NCBI GenBank assembly: GCA_036873755.1
Contig: JAVTVY010019563.1
Location: 18,600 to 82,599, forward strand
Direction: 5' to 3'
Origin: Hanleya hanleyi
Taxonomy: Eukaryota; Mollusca; Polyplacophora; Lepidopleurida; Hanleyidae
Length of the DNA stretch: 64,000 nt
Below the pieces are notes generated by a model. It was not told the origin of the DNA. It worked only from the letters and a program-made list of their open reading frames with translations, and made no database searches. A program made the translations under genes and the position numbers. Shown here piece by piece: positions 1-11,699 of the stretch (positions are counted from its first letter, which is position 1; each line of letters begins with the position of its first letter).

Positions 1-1203
1 TAAGCATTGTATGACGTACAGGTTAGACCATGTTCAGAACTGACAGATGCCGCGCCCGTAGAGTAATCATTGTATGACGTACAGGTTAGACCATGTTCAG
101 AACTGACAGATTCCGCGCCCGTAGAGTAATCATTGTATCACGTACAGGTTAGGCCATGTTCAGAACTGACAGATAACGCGCCCGTAGAGTAAGCATTGTA
201 TCACGTACAGGTTATACCATCTTCAGAACTGACAGATGCCGCGCCCATAGAGTAATCATTGTATCACGTAGAGCTTAGACCATGTTCAGAACTGACAGAT
301 GCCGCGCCCGTAGAGTAAATCATTGTATCACGTACAGGTTAGGCCATGTTCAGAACTGACAGATGCCGCGCCCGTAGAGTAATCATTGTATCACGTACAG
401 GTTAGACCATGTTCAGAAATGACAGATGCCGCGCCCATAGAGTAATCATTGTATCACGTACAGGTTAGACCATGTTCACAACTGACAGATGCCGCGCCCG
501 TAGAGTAATCATCGTATCACGTACAGGTTAGACCATCTTCAGAACTGACAGATGACGCGCCTGTAGAGTAATCATTGTATCACGTACAGTTTAGACCATC
601 TTCAGAACTGACAGATGACGCGCCCGTAGAGTAATCATTGTATCACGTACAGGTTAGGCCATGTTCAGAACTGACAGATGCCGCGCTCGTAGAGTAATCA
701 TTGTATGACGTACAGGTTAGACCATCTTCAGAACTGACAGATGACGCACCCGTAGAGTAATCATTGTATGACGTACAGGTTAGACCATCTTCAGAACTGA
801 CAGATGACGCGCCCGTAGAGTAATCATTGTATCACGTACAGGTTAGACCATCTTCAGAACTGACAGATGGCGCGCCCATAGAGTAATCATTGTATCACGT
901 ACAGGTTAGACCATCTTCGGAACTGACAGATGACGCGCCCGTAGAGTAATCATTGTATCACGTACAGGTTAGACCATCTTCAGAACTGACAGATGACGCG
1001 CCCGTAGAGTAATCATTGTATGACGTACATGTTAGACCATCTTCAGAACTGACAGATGCCGCGCCCGTAGAGTAATCATTGTATCACGTACAGGTTAACC
1101 CATCTTCAGAACTGACAGATGACGCGCCCGTAGAGTAATCATTGTATCACGAACAGGTTAGCCCATCTTCAGAACTGACAGATGACGCGCCCGTAGAGTA
1201 ACC
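1..1203. repeat. 63-bp tandem satellite, about 19 copies
   Basis: A 63-bp unit repeats from the first base to about 1203. Each unit contains the words TCATTGTATCACGTACAGG, CAGAACTGACAGATG and CGCGCCCGTAGAG. Units differ at a few recurrent sites (TGACG/TCACG, CATGTTC/CATCTTC, GATGCCG/GATGACG), which form interleaved variants. The array starts before the window, so its real length is unknown. No open protein frame runs through it. Confidence 0.97.
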
Positions 1204-1620
1204 ATTTTCTGGCCAAAGTATGGATTATACAGAACCAGACGCAGTAATCTATACGTTATAGCCAAAGTTAGGTGAAAGGAACGAAAGTCTCCTCACGGGA
1301 AAGAATACTGTACCGTAAATTTATTATTCCAATCGACGTGGTCGCAAGTAGATTGAATGACTGACCAGACGCTTGTATTTACGATACAGGGAAAATTGAT
1401 AACCTCCAATGCAGCCAACTTCCCACCCAAACCAAAATGCAAACAGTGAAGAATTTTGGAATAGATATGAAAAAAGACGCAGCTTTCAATCAAACCATTC
1501 GCTGAAGATTTCAGCAATAATCTGGATACAGGCAATCCACATTCGGAGCGATTGTCGGGTTTATTGGTTAGACAGCGTATAGCCCTATATTAAACCCGTT
1601 CATATCCTAGCCTATCCATA
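1204..1620. other. no gene seen
   Basis: AT-rich unique-looking sequence right of the satellite. GACCAGACGCTTGTA near 1365-1379 matches the 3' terminus of the PLE-1 family described below, but no other PLE sequence surrounds it. The small ORF here has no recognisable motif. Confidence 0.6.
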
Positions 1621-1623
1621 GCC

Positions 1624-1845
1624 CTATATATATATCACTCTCTTTGCTAGCGATACTAGCCCCATCCTCTCTACTACTGATCTCGATATACTAGTTGAGA
1701 CAATGAACTTGAAAAGAGTCACAATATGTTTGCATGGTGTATAGATAAAGTTCGACAATTCACAATCACAACTATAGCCTCCTGACGTGTATAAGTTCCA
1801 GTCAAACTCCTTGTAGTCCGGCAGATATGTAACATGATTGTGCAC
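1624..1845 (-). pseudogene. SWIM-type zinc finger fragment, possibly from a MULE transposase
   Basis: The 73-residue minus frame contains a CDC spacing followed about 16 residues later by a CKH motif. That fits the CxC...CxH pattern of SWIM zinc fingers, which lie at the C-terminus of Mutator-like transposases. An acidic, aromatic segment precedes it, as is usual there. No transposase core with DDE residues lies nearby, so this is a terminal scrap. The ORF begins inside the dispersed repeat that follows at 1840. The short motif could be chance. Confidence 0.35.
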
Positions 1846-2175
1846 TTTTTGATAAAAGCATGAAATTTGGCAGGATGATAGATAAACACATATGATTCAT
1901 TTTTGGAGGGGGAGTCCGGCTTGTAAATCCGTATTTTGGCCGCCATCTTGGATTTCAAAATGGCCGCCATCAAATACCACAAAGTCGTATTTCTGCACTT
2001 CTGAGACACATAGGAGGCCAATTTAAACGGTAATACCCACATTTGCGTACTCAAGGAAGCAGATCAACACAGTTTTGTTGCATCAGAACTGATGGAATTC
2101 GAGATGGCGGCCGTTTTCTTTTCAAAATGGCTGCCGAGAATCGCTTATTTTCATTGTTATGTGACTTACGTGAAC
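1840..2175 (-). repeat. dispersed repeat Z, copy 1
   Basis: This segment is inverted relative to 6180-6550. Both share AAAATGGCCGCCAT, CCATCTTGGATTTCAAAAT, GGGGGAGTCCGGCTTG, ATGAAA(C)TTTGCA-like words and GTCCGGCAGATATGTAAC at one edge. Similarity is moderate, so the copies are old. No coding capacity is seen. Confidence 0.7.
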
Positions 2176-2229
2176 AGATGCACAAACTTCTACTTCTGAG
2201 TAGCCTAAAATGGTTTTCATGTCTTTGGA

Positions 2230-2400
2230 CACTGCATGGTTACTTGTGGACAAGTGACACGTGTGGTTAAGTTTCCACATGAACAGCTGCAATAAAAGCG
2301 AGGTTGAGATACTACGGCTGCATCCTAGAATCCCCCGTATTCTAAAGTCTGAAAGTGAGGTACCAAGAGAAGTTATTCTGTAGACTGATATGGTTGATTT
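2230..2400 (+). mobile_element. degenerate PLE tail, outlying subfamily
   Basis: It contains the PLE tail hairpin in decayed form: CAGCTGC at 2284-2290, the loop AATAAAAGC, then GAGGTTG at 2300-2306, followed by AGATAC. Downstream, TATTCTGTAGACTGATATG resembles the PLE-2 tail at 4370-4400. No coding sequence is attached. Confidence 0.55.
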
Positions 2401-2997
2401 TCAGTCGCCAAACGTAAACTTTACCCACCTTTTACATATCTCTCCAACTCATTCACATAGCTGATATCCGGAATAGGTCACATCTTGGGTATTTACCTAA
2501 CTCTACATTTGATTGACCTGACATGTGGCATCGTGTATTTCCATCGGTGATGTCTGCAATATATGAAGTTAGTGACGCTGGAGACTAATCTCCGTGACAG
2601 AGTGCTGAGCATAATTCGAATAGATTAAGCTTGTTGCATGTATATATAGTTTCCCCAATCCAAATTGAATCAGCATTGATTATCCATATCTATATCTATA
2701 TCCCCAATATAGATATTCTGTTCGAAATAGAATATGATAATTTCTGAGGAGTCAAAATGGCTGCCATTCAATTTTCGTGTTAGTTTTCCATTCCCACTCA
2801 CTTGGAGAAGCCCCTCTTGAACAACGGAGAAAAAGCTGACCCCATCTGTGGCGAGTCTGTGCGGCGGATATGTCAGCATGACTCCCTTCTTTGTGAGAAT
2901 TCACTCAAGACTCTCATACTTTACTGGATGATTTTAAACACCCAGTCTCATTCCATCCATCGCGAAGAAACAGCAAGCTTGTTGACAAGTTGTTGAT
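2401..2997. other. no gene seen
   Basis: AT-rich sequence. Short ORFs on both strands lack recognisable motifs and lie in one another's shadow. A small (TATATC)n-like stretch occurs at 2685-2705. Confidence 0.5.
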
Positions 2998-3110
2998 AAA
3001 CCTAGCGTCTAGTCAATCACTCAGTATGATCCCTCGTCAATAATACAATTTCTGCGCGCATAATTCATATAACAGCATTAATAGCACCAAAATAAAAACA
3101 ATCATACAAT
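2998..3110 (-). mobile_element. degenerate PLE-1 3' tail
   Basis: Minus-strand reading recovers scattered PLE-1 tail words: AGCGTCTAGTC at the 3' end and TATAACAGCATTAATAGCACC, the counterpart of the family's TAACAGTATTAGCACC. It is heavily decayed. Confidence 0.5.
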
Positions 3111-4139
3111 TCAAGCGCCAAGAGAAAATGCATTCTTCAGCGAGGTCAGTTGGGGCTTGGACTCCGACACTTCGCGGCAGCTTGGCCTTCTCGAGTCCGC
3201 TTGTTTCAATGAAATTTCTCTAGATTTGTTTCTCTGGGAACATTAGAAATTGATTATGACACAGGTTCCGATTTCATTAACTATTTTGGCTACACAAGCG
3301 TTTTTGGTCTTCTTGCTTTCCGGCAAATCCTTACTCTCTTCGGGAAAAGGTTTCCAATATTTCTCGAAGAGTTCAAAAAGCAAATCATTTTAGTATGGAA
3401 CAGTACTTGAATTCCCCTTTTCGTCTTCTCCGTATGCTCATGGTTGATCATGGATGTACATGTACATGTATACTAGCCAGTTATCGTTGTGATGCAGGAA
3501 TCTATAGCTGTTCAGGAGCTGTCTGGTTCAACACGAGTTTGTCTGGTTCAACCAGAGCTGTCTGGTTCAACCAGAGCAGGTTGTAAGGACAAAGCTTTGG
3601 AAATTAGAGATGTGGTTTTGATAGATGTGTGTGCTTCAGAATGAGCAAGCGATAAATAGTCAGAAAATATCTGTTTGAGGAAGTTGCAAGTAGTCGTCTC
3701 GGTTTAGAATTTCTGCAGTAGTGATTTTTTTTACGAATGTACTGGTATTGATGTCTAGCTTCAACACATATATTTCCACCAACAAGGATGAAATAAAAAC
3801 TACGAGACACACTGTAAGTGTCCTGTATCACTTTTGCTTAGAGCAAACAAAGCAGTGCGAATTTTGTCGACTTTGTCAAAACGTATATAATGAGTCTCTG
3901 CGCATTCAGTGAGAGGCCACATTTTACAATTCATTAGTCCACTAAAGATGTGAAGAGGCAGAGGCACTAAGATTACTGAAAAAAATGAGCCTTATCCAAC
4001 CTATCATCAGCGAAGTCATTTGGTTTTCACAAACATCTGGGTGGGGTGGCATGCCCGGTTCTAAAATTATGTGAGCCTTCTTAACCAGCGCCTAGCTACC
4101 CAGCGCAAAAGGGCAGCTCACCAATTTCCAATGTACGAG
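3111..4139. other. no gene seen; short tandem repeat
   Basis: Mostly unique-looking sequence. About three imperfect 20-bp copies around GTCTGGTTCAACCAGAGC lie at 3520-3582. The ORFs at 3395-3586 and 3604-3912 show no family motif. Confidence 0.5.
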
Positions 4140-4442
4140 ATGTCACAGCGAAACAGCTCACCAATTACCAGTATACGAGTTGTCAGAGCATTTCCATCAT
4201 AGCTCTCTAGATTTGTATCTAATACCGCTTATGCCGGTGCTAGGGGCCGCGTGGTCATATCATCCAAGTTGCCACATGAACAGGTACAATAAAAGCGTAC
4301 CTGAGATACAGCACATATCACGAATCGTTAGATTCTTGGTATGTGCTTTAGAATAGGTTAACCAGAAGACTATTCTGTGAAGTCATGTGACGCAGTCAGT
4401 ATGTCGGCACCTCTTCCCACTTCCCTTATATGTGTTGTAATT
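4140..4442 (+). mobile_element. PLE-2 3' tail, 5'-truncated copy
   Basis: Same sequence class as the minus-strand copies at 50474-50800 and 52747-53020. It has GTATACGAGTTGTCAGAGC, then CCGCTTATGCCGGTGCTAG, a GTGG...CCAC stem, the hairpin CAGGTAC/GTACCTG (4281-4287 and 4297-4303), and it ends in CTTATATGTGTTGTAAT. Only the non-coding tail is present, as expected for a 5'-truncated retroelement insertion. Confidence 0.75.
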
Positions 4443-6179
4443 CTTGTAAGGGCAACATGACTTCCTGTAAGGGCAGCAGGACTTCCTCTAAGGCCAGCGG
4501 CACCACCATCACCTTTTTCATTTGTGTTCTATCGCCATTACTGGAAACTAGCATTGTGATTCGAGGATGACAAAATGCTCATTGACAAGCTAGTCAAATA
4601 TGTAGTCATGCCTGTATTTGGTATATTGGAGTGCAATATTCATAGATTCAGTTTGTCGTTGAAATCTCATACCGGAATCAGCAATACAAATGATGCGAAA
4701 ACCAGAACTAGTAATTCAACCTACAGTTTTGTATGCCAGTACTGGAACTTTGGATTTCAATCACACTTTTGTCGGCTCGGCTGGCAGGATAGGCAACCCG
4801 GGAACCAGCATCATCCCCATTCAATGCTTCAAACTGTGACACTTTGTCCACAACATTATGAATAACCATTTCTATCATACAACTAAGTTCGATCATTAGA
4901 GAAATTGTGGTCAACAAATATAACATAGATTACTGATATGAGCTTATTCCATTTCCGGTGTAACTGATAAATATGAATCTGGTAATGGAACTCCTTCAAC
5001 GATGGAGCAATGGTAGCACAGTCAACTGACATGCATGGCAAAACCAGTTCATCGCGGTTGAACTTTCCAAAAATTTGCGACTAAAACTCTCTGACTAGTG
5101 GCATATCCTATTGAGAAAATTCTGGACATGCTTGCATAATACTATAGGTTTGCAAGATATCACGGAAAAGCTTAAAAACTCCATCATAGTAATCTGATCT
5201 TGAAGGGCAAGGTTAAGGAAAGAGCTTAACCCAGACATTTTGTGGTAAGTTTCAGCCGTTTAGCTCCAAGTGTAGGGAGAATATTTCGAGGACATTGCCT
5301 ATCAAGACCAGACACGGCTGGACCCAATATCGCCAGGGAAGAACCAACTGATACTGATTATGCCACATCCACTGACTGAAGGGATTATCAGATTTAGTTT
5401 TTTGTTAGTATTTTAGTATCCATGTGTATGATAATGGTGGTCGTCTCCGACTGGGCATTGTTCCACACAGAAGTCCCTTAACCAGTTTCCTCGGCCAAAG
5501 CAATGTGTAAACCAGCCTTGTATCAGATATCCATTTCAGGCTTCAATGTTCGCTGATGGCGAAAAGCTTGATATCCAATATGGTGTACTAACAGGGATTT
5601 TTAACCATAAAAAGCTCGCCAAGGGACGTATTTAGTCCATGTACATGTGTGACCTAATCATACTCACCTGACTCAACTAAGTCCACTGTGCCGCGAGTTG
5701 TCGAAAGTTGAGCCAGGGTCGACCTCGTTGAAGAATGCTATTGTTTACGAGGTTATACTGTGTTACTGTTTGATCATAAAAGTAGCAATTGGACTATTGA
5801 TGTTTGTAGAGGTCTGGAAGAGCTCCCAACCGAAGGGAGTGCGTATGGAGACCCGCCGTTCAGGCTTCTTCTGGTTTCTGGTTTCTTCTCCGTTCTTCAG
5901 GAGAAGCTTCTCTAAGTAAGTTTGAATAGAGAACTTATACCAAAGATGAATGACAGCCAGTTTGATGTCCATTTTCAGAAACCAGAGCATTCTATCAGTA
6001 GTAGCTGATGTGGCTGCATGATAAACTGTAGATGCAGCAAGGTTAACCCACATTGTGCTGGAATTTCTCTCTAAAATATGATTAATGTTATATATTGCAG
6101 GTATCAATGGTACATGAATGAGTGTCTACTGATGCCAAAAAATCATCTTAAGTCACCCAAAAGTAGAGTTTTGCCTATC
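4443..6179. other. no gene seen
   Basis: Three imperfect ~21-bp direct repeats (GTAAGGGCAGCAGGACTTCC and variants) lie at 4445-4500. The remainder, including ORFs at 4575-4926 and 5698-6107, shows no recognisable domain and may be host intergenic DNA or old repeats. Confidence 0.5.
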
Positions 6180-6550
6180 GATTCACTTACGTCACATAAC
6201 CGTGGAAATAAGTGATTCTCGGCAGCCATTTTGAAAAAAAATGGCCGCCATCTTAAAATCCATCCGTTCTGGTGCAGCAAATGTGTGGTGATCAACTTCC
6301 TTGGGTACACAAATGTGGGTATAGCCGTTTAAATTAACCTTCTATGTGTCTTAGAAGTGCCGAATTGCGAATTTGATGGTTTCTAATGGCGGCCATTTTG
6401 AAATCCAAGATGGCGGCCAGCTACAGATTTTCAAGCCGGACTCCCCCTCTAAAAATGAATAATATGTGTTTCTCTGTCACTATGCAAAGTTTCATGCTTT
6501 TATCACAAAGTGCACAATCGACCCATTTTTTGTTACATATCTGCCGGACT
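6180..6550 (+). repeat. dispersed repeat Z, copy 2
   Basis: Inverted partner of 1840-2175, with ATGGCGGCCATTTTGAAATC and AAGCCGGACTCCCCCTC. Its right edge (ATATCTGCCGGACTA) cuts the endonuclease frame of the neighbouring PLE. The last four residues of that frame before its stop therefore come from this repeat. Confidence 0.7.
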
Positions 6551-7786
6551 ATTGACAGCATTGGAGTAATTGAATATTTTGGTGGCTATAGATTTAGTAT
6601 AATTATGTGAAATGCAAGGAGGTTCTGTGAACTTGAAATAGTTTGGTACAGCGTTGCGTACCTCTGGATCATTCAGGATCCGAGGTAAATTAATGATGTC
6701 CAGTCCTTTATCTAAGTAGATGAGTTTCAAGAAAAGCCGATCTTGAGATGTTTCGATTATGTTCACTGGACGATATAACCGAAAATACGCTATATCTTGG
6801 CATACTTTAGTGATTTTTGATGGTATTATATTTCCTGAAGACGCAGATTGTTGTATATCTCTGGCTATTTGATTTAAAGCTCTCAGAGGTAACGCATACA
6901 GAACTGTACGTAAGCTATGTATACTATTGGGTGCGTTAGTTAAACCCACTAAGTAATTTAAAGTGATATGATCGTGAATCATCGAACTATTAAACTTTCG
7001 CCAACCATGGCTGCGTTGTCTCCGTTGATGGGGTTTAAATAGTTGGGTAATGTTGGATATATTTGAACGGCGGTTTGTAGCATTGCCGAACCCACTGACA
7101 TTATCATTTAAACCAAACGGAAACACTGACCCAAGTTCTAGCATCCAGAATAATTCCCGCTCTCGGATTTTTCTCTCAAATCCAAAGGGGAATCCTTAGT
7201 AGATGGATAGACGACGTCTATGATCTGAATACTAAAGTTATCCCAGCCATGGTCGGGTCCAGAAAAATGTCTACCTATAAGCAATTGCTTTTTCCTAACG
7301 GATTTTCTGTGACCGTTCACCCTAAGATGGAGTCTTTGGGTGGTCTTGCCAACATACTGTTGACCACACTTCTTACAGGAAACTAAATAAATACAGTTTG
7401 TGGTAGAACAACTAAGATCAACATACGAGTTGATAGAATATGAGTTACCAGTTAACGCGGAACTAAATGAAGCCACGATGTCCACACTTAGAAATTTTGA
7501 AATTATTACATGTAGAATTCGGTGCTAAACAATCATCAAGCGCAATATTACAAGGTTTGATGTCGTGGCCTTGCTTTGCTGTCAGAAATATATCTGTCAT
7601 TTGGATTGAAAAAGGTCTTAGTGCATTTCGAACTATTAGAGACTCGGCCGAGAAACCTGCACTAAGGTTCCTCGGGTCTGTCTTAATATTATTTCTTTGT
7701 ATTGTATCCATTATGTTATGAGGGTTTGGTGTGCAGGGGCCCGGTCTCGGGGACAACTTGTCCACCAGCAGAATCCAGGCATACAC
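6533..7786 (-). pseudogene. GIY-YIG endonuclease part of a Penelope-like element, frameshifted
   Basis: In the order of reading there is a leader (7786 to about 7480), a Cys-containing stretch, the GIY-YIG core with CIYLVSC, GQQYVGKTTQRLHLRVNGHR and a REK/REL segment that supplies the catalytic Glu, then a conserved follow-on with FPFGLND, RRQRSHGWRKF and SIATKIFNYS. GIY-YIG nucleases nick target DNA for PLE retrotransposition. A frameshift near 7160-7175 splits the core from the FPFGLND part, and another joins the leader to the core near 7470-7485. The frame is cut at its C-terminus by repeat Z. The follow-on is of a kind I associate with PLEs that carry the nuclease N-terminal to the RT (Naiad-like). 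That placement is inferred from family knowledge, because no single copy here contains both halves in that order. Confidence 0.7.
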
Positions 7787-7796
7787 AGGTTAAAAT

Positions 7797-8909
7797 TACA
7801 AGCGTCTAGTCCGTCATTCATAATCCAGCCGTCGTCCATTAGAGAATATCCGCGTCCATAATCCAAAGACCTATTCCATATTCCATATAACAGTATTAGC
7901 ACCAAATTCAAAAAGACAGTCATAGTATACATAAACATAGGCTTGTTTCCTGCAAGAGAGAAGCGGTCAACAGTTTTCAATGATGCCGGCAAGACATCAT
8001 GATGTTCCAAAAATATCAAATCCGTATCGCTGATCAGTATTCTTAATCCATAATATTCGTTGTAAAGTCGTCATCTAAGAATGATGTATCTCAGTCACGC
8101 TTTGATTGTGACTGTTCATATGAGTACCATGAGGATATTGAAGTACATGGGTTCATACGGCCCCTAGCCCCGGGTTAAGCGGAATTAGACACAAGTTACG
8201 AAACGTAGCGCCATAGATCTTGCACGCTACGTTCGTATTTTGCTATCAGCATGCGATATGTATCGCCAAATTTGAGAAACTTTGAGTGGAGGCGCTTGGT
8301 GGAATAGCCCTGTTTTATAAGTTTCTGCAACAATGTTTTGTGACGTTGATTAAAATCATCACATTTAACACAGGATCTAGCAAATGCTACTAAGCGAGAT
8401 ATGTATACGCCATATGCAGGTCCCACTGGAATATTACTATCCAAAAAGGGATAGTTTACGATGTCGAAATTGTAATCATCTCTTTTGTCATAAAGTCGAC
8501 GAGAGAGAATGCCCGCTTCATTTTTATAGAGATAGAGATCTAAATAAGATGTGCCTGTAGGGCTATCTGTAGTTTCCTTCAAATCCAGTGAAGGTGGATA
8601 TATATCCTTCACTGCGTCATTTATATAGCGATTATCCACAGCGAGAAGATCGTCTATATAGCGTTTGGTGAATGAGAAGGAACGGGCTTTGAATGGATCG
8701 GTTATATTCCCTTATATGTGTTGTAATTTGAAAGCGCCTGCATATAGTCATATTCATAAGAGAACAGATACAGGTCAGCCAACAGGGGTGCACAATTAGT
8801 ACCCATTGGAATACCTATATGCTGCTGATATATTGTGTTGCCAAATTTCACATAGATATTTTTAATGAGAAATTCAAGCAACTCTATAAACAAAGAATGA
8901 TTTATGCAT
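7797..8909 (-). pseudogene. PLE-1 copy A: C-terminal RT half plus 3' tail
   Basis: Minus-strand RT sequence of the same family as 18123-19783. It includes IGIPMGTNCAPLLADLYLFS, RRLYDKRDDYNFDIVNYPF and GPAYGVYISRL, and stops at 8196. It is 5'-truncated at about 8909, where a Polinton terminal fragment begins. Inside it, about 25 bases at 8704-8728 (ATTCCCTTATATGTGTTGTA) match the extreme 3' end of PLE-2 and disrupt the frame just before the YIDD region. The non-coding tail (8195-7797) ends in GACGCTTGTA. It is followed immediately by the leader of the GIY-YIG frame, a tail-to-head junction. Confidence 0.85.
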
Positions 8910-8910
8910 T

Positions 8911-9275
8911 CCGTGTTCCGCTTTTTATAGTTTCGGCCAAAAAATCCTAATTTTGCATGCACCCACCCATGACTGGATGCCCCTTCACCAATGCTTCACT
9001 TTGATACCTCACTCGACCCAATCGGACCATGCAGCGTATTTGAAATCTGGGGACTCCCGCGACCGCATCACCGCCAGACCGCATCACCGCGGAAGAATAC
9101 ATGCCCAGGGGCCCTTTGCCGGAACTATAGTCACCCAGAGTTACCTCCCCCTCGATTGGAACTCTTCTGTGCTAGAGGTAGTTTTTGGTCTCTTGAGCTG
9201 GTGGCGCCCCCTGGTGGATGCAAGAGTTATCTCCCCCGGCAAAAGTTGACTTTAAATGCCGTGGACATACTACTC
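8911..9275 (+). repeat. orphan copy of the Polinton outer terminal sequence
   Basis: Nearly identical to 30395-30769, the outer part of the right inverted repeat of the Polinton derivative. Shared words include GTGTTCCGCTTTTTATAG, GACTGGATGCCCCTTCAC, GCCCAGGGGCCCTTTGCC and GTGGACATACTACTC. Both copies stop matching after ACTACTC, which supports a genuine element end. It lacks a ~30-bp segment present in the 30.4-kb copy (around CTTTTTCTCCGCGGAAG). Confidence 0.8.
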
Positions 9276-9326
9276 AGCGGCTTGGTTCAGAAGACGAACC
9301 GCATCGCTGATTATTGCATGGTGAAC

Positions 9327-11640
9327 ATTATTTGACAATGTAGTTGATGAATTTGTTCCTCTTAAGAGGTTCAAAATAGGCAAGCCTAAACCAAAGTGGC
9401 ATAACGATGAAATAAATACTTGGAAGAAGATTAGAGATGCGTATCATACTCACGCCACCAAGACGAATAGACCAGAATCCTTTGATCTATATAAGAAGTT
9501 TAAGAATAAAGTAACTTCTCTTTCCAGGCAAGCTAGGAGTGACTACTATTGAACTGAAATAAAAAGTAATGCAGGAAATATATCCAGCATGTGGAAATTA
9601 CTGAAGGAATTACTTCCCAAAGCCAAATCAAATGGAATTTCTGGTCTTCAAGTCAATGGCGTTATGTGTAATTCTGCAACAGGAATTGCAGAATGTTTTA
9701 ATTCATTTTTTATCGACGTAGGCCGTAATCTAGTGTCAAACATCCCATCTGTTGATCGGTCCCCCATTGACTATTTGTTTAAAATGTTTTTAAATCCATT
9801 TCCATTATTCTGTTTTGAAAGAGTGAGAAATGAACGTGTTTTAAAATTGTTAGAGGACTTATCAGATAAGAAGGCTACTGGTCTTGATAATTATCAACCT
9901 GCGCTACTGGTCTTGATAATTATCAACCTGCACTACTGAAAATCGCTGCCCCTGCTATTTCCAACAGTTTGAGTTACATAATTAATCAATCCCTTCTTCA
10001 GGGCAAAGTGCCACAACAGTGGAAAACAGCTCGTATTTCTCCCATCCACAAGAATAAGTCAAAACTTGATCCGAATAACTATCGCCCCATTTCGGTTCTC
10101 CCTATTTTTTTCCAAAATCCTAGAGAAAGTAGTCCACGAGCAAATGTATGACTTCATTCAGGAACATAATATCCTGACCCCGGCACAAGCTGGATTTAGG
10201 AAAGGATATTCAACAGAGACATGTCTACATACACTTGTAGACTGACAGGATATTGCTATGAACAACTAAATGACGGCAATGTCACTGGCATGGTTGCCTT
10301 AGACTTCCGCAAGGCATTTGACACCGTCGACCATGGCATTTTGATTTCCAAACTTAATTTTTATGGGTTTCGTGATACGAGTTGGTTCATAAACTATTTG
10401 TCTGGCAGAAGCCAGGTAACTACTGCCAATAGTTCAATGTCTAGTCCGCTGCCAATTCACTCCGGTGTTCCCCAGGGTTCCATTTTGGGGCCCTGCTATT
10501 TTTGTTGTATATCAACGACATCGTGTCCTGTCTAGACCACTGTGAGGCTAATTTATATGCGGATGACACAGCCATTTTTATTGCAAATCCTGATGTCAAT
10601 ATTATTAAAGAAAAACTACAGCTTGATCTCAACAATATTTATACATGGTTATGTGCCAATAAGTTGATTCTACACATAGAAAAAACAAATACCGTGTTAA
10701 TTGGAAGTCGTCAGAAGAAACGGTTTATTGATAGTGAATTGTGTTTAAAATTATGTGAAAATGATATTGTCCAGTGCGATAATATTAAGTACTATATAGT
10801 TTCCTTTGGTTGAATGGAATGAATTAAAAGGAGTCTTACATGAGGGATCTTACATGAGGGGTCGGAGAATAGGTGTGGTCATTGATGATAATCTTCAGTT
10901 CAATGAACACATCAATCAAATTGTCCGAAAGTTAAATAGAAGTATTGGTGTACTAAAACGTATAGGACCTTGCGTCCCCAAAGAAACGAGATTTATCCTA
11001 TATAATACGATTGTCTTGCCTCACTTGGACTACTGTTCTACAATTTATAGTGTTGCAAGTAAAAATGATATATCTAGGCTCCAACGTAATCAAAATAGAG
11101 CAATGAGGATTATATTCGAATGTGGTCCCCGGACACATAGAGTGGATATGTTAAAGGAATGTGAATAGTTGAGTGTTAGACAAAGATTCTATATCTTAAT
11201 AGATGTACCCTAGTTTGGAAGGCTATTAATGGCAATACGCCAAGTCATCTCAAAACAAGTTCCAAGCATGTCTCTGAAAAACATTCATATAACACAAGAT
11301 CTGCTCCACTAAATCTTTTCCGTGGAAATTACCATAAGAATTCGTTATCGGATCTTGGGGTCACTAGCTGGAATAGCCTGCCAGACGAGATAAAGCGTAG
11401 TAAAACTTTACAGACTTTTAAAAAACACTGTTCTAAGTATATAAGGACGTTTGTTGGACCTTTTTAATGTGATGTCTCCACATACAGTGCAATACACTAC
11501 TGTGCAATATGTAAATCGTGATCATCACGTAATCATTTATATAACCATTGTCTCGCATTGATATTGTTTTATTTTATTGTTTTAGGTTTTTATTGTTTTT
11601 ATGTAAATATTGTAAATAATTTGCACGGATGAAAAACAGC
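9327..11640 (+). pseudogene. non-LTR retrotransposon (CR1/Jockey superclade), RT region, multiply frameshifted
   Basis: Successive plus frames give a linker (WHNDEINTWKKI), RT start (KVPQQWKTARISPIHK, NNYRPISVLP), the catalytic palm (ALDFRKAFDTVDHGIL, SGVPQGSILGP, ANLYADDTAIF), the thumb (HINQIVRKLNRSIGVLKRI, LPHLDYCSTIYS) and a C-terminal end near 11465 (TSWNSLPDEIKRSKTLQTFK). The FADD/YADD box is intact, but the reading frame breaks near 9935, 10150, 10500 and 10800, and there is a TAG near 11165. A 28-bp tandem duplication at about 9899-9950 causes one break. No endonuclease is present, so the copy is 5'-truncated next to the Polinton fragment. An AT-rich 3' UTR runs to about 11640. Confidence 0.85.
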
Positions 11641-11699
11641 ATCTGCTGATTCTTGCTGAAACCGATGTGCTGGTTCGCCATTTTTCTATATTTGGCGCG

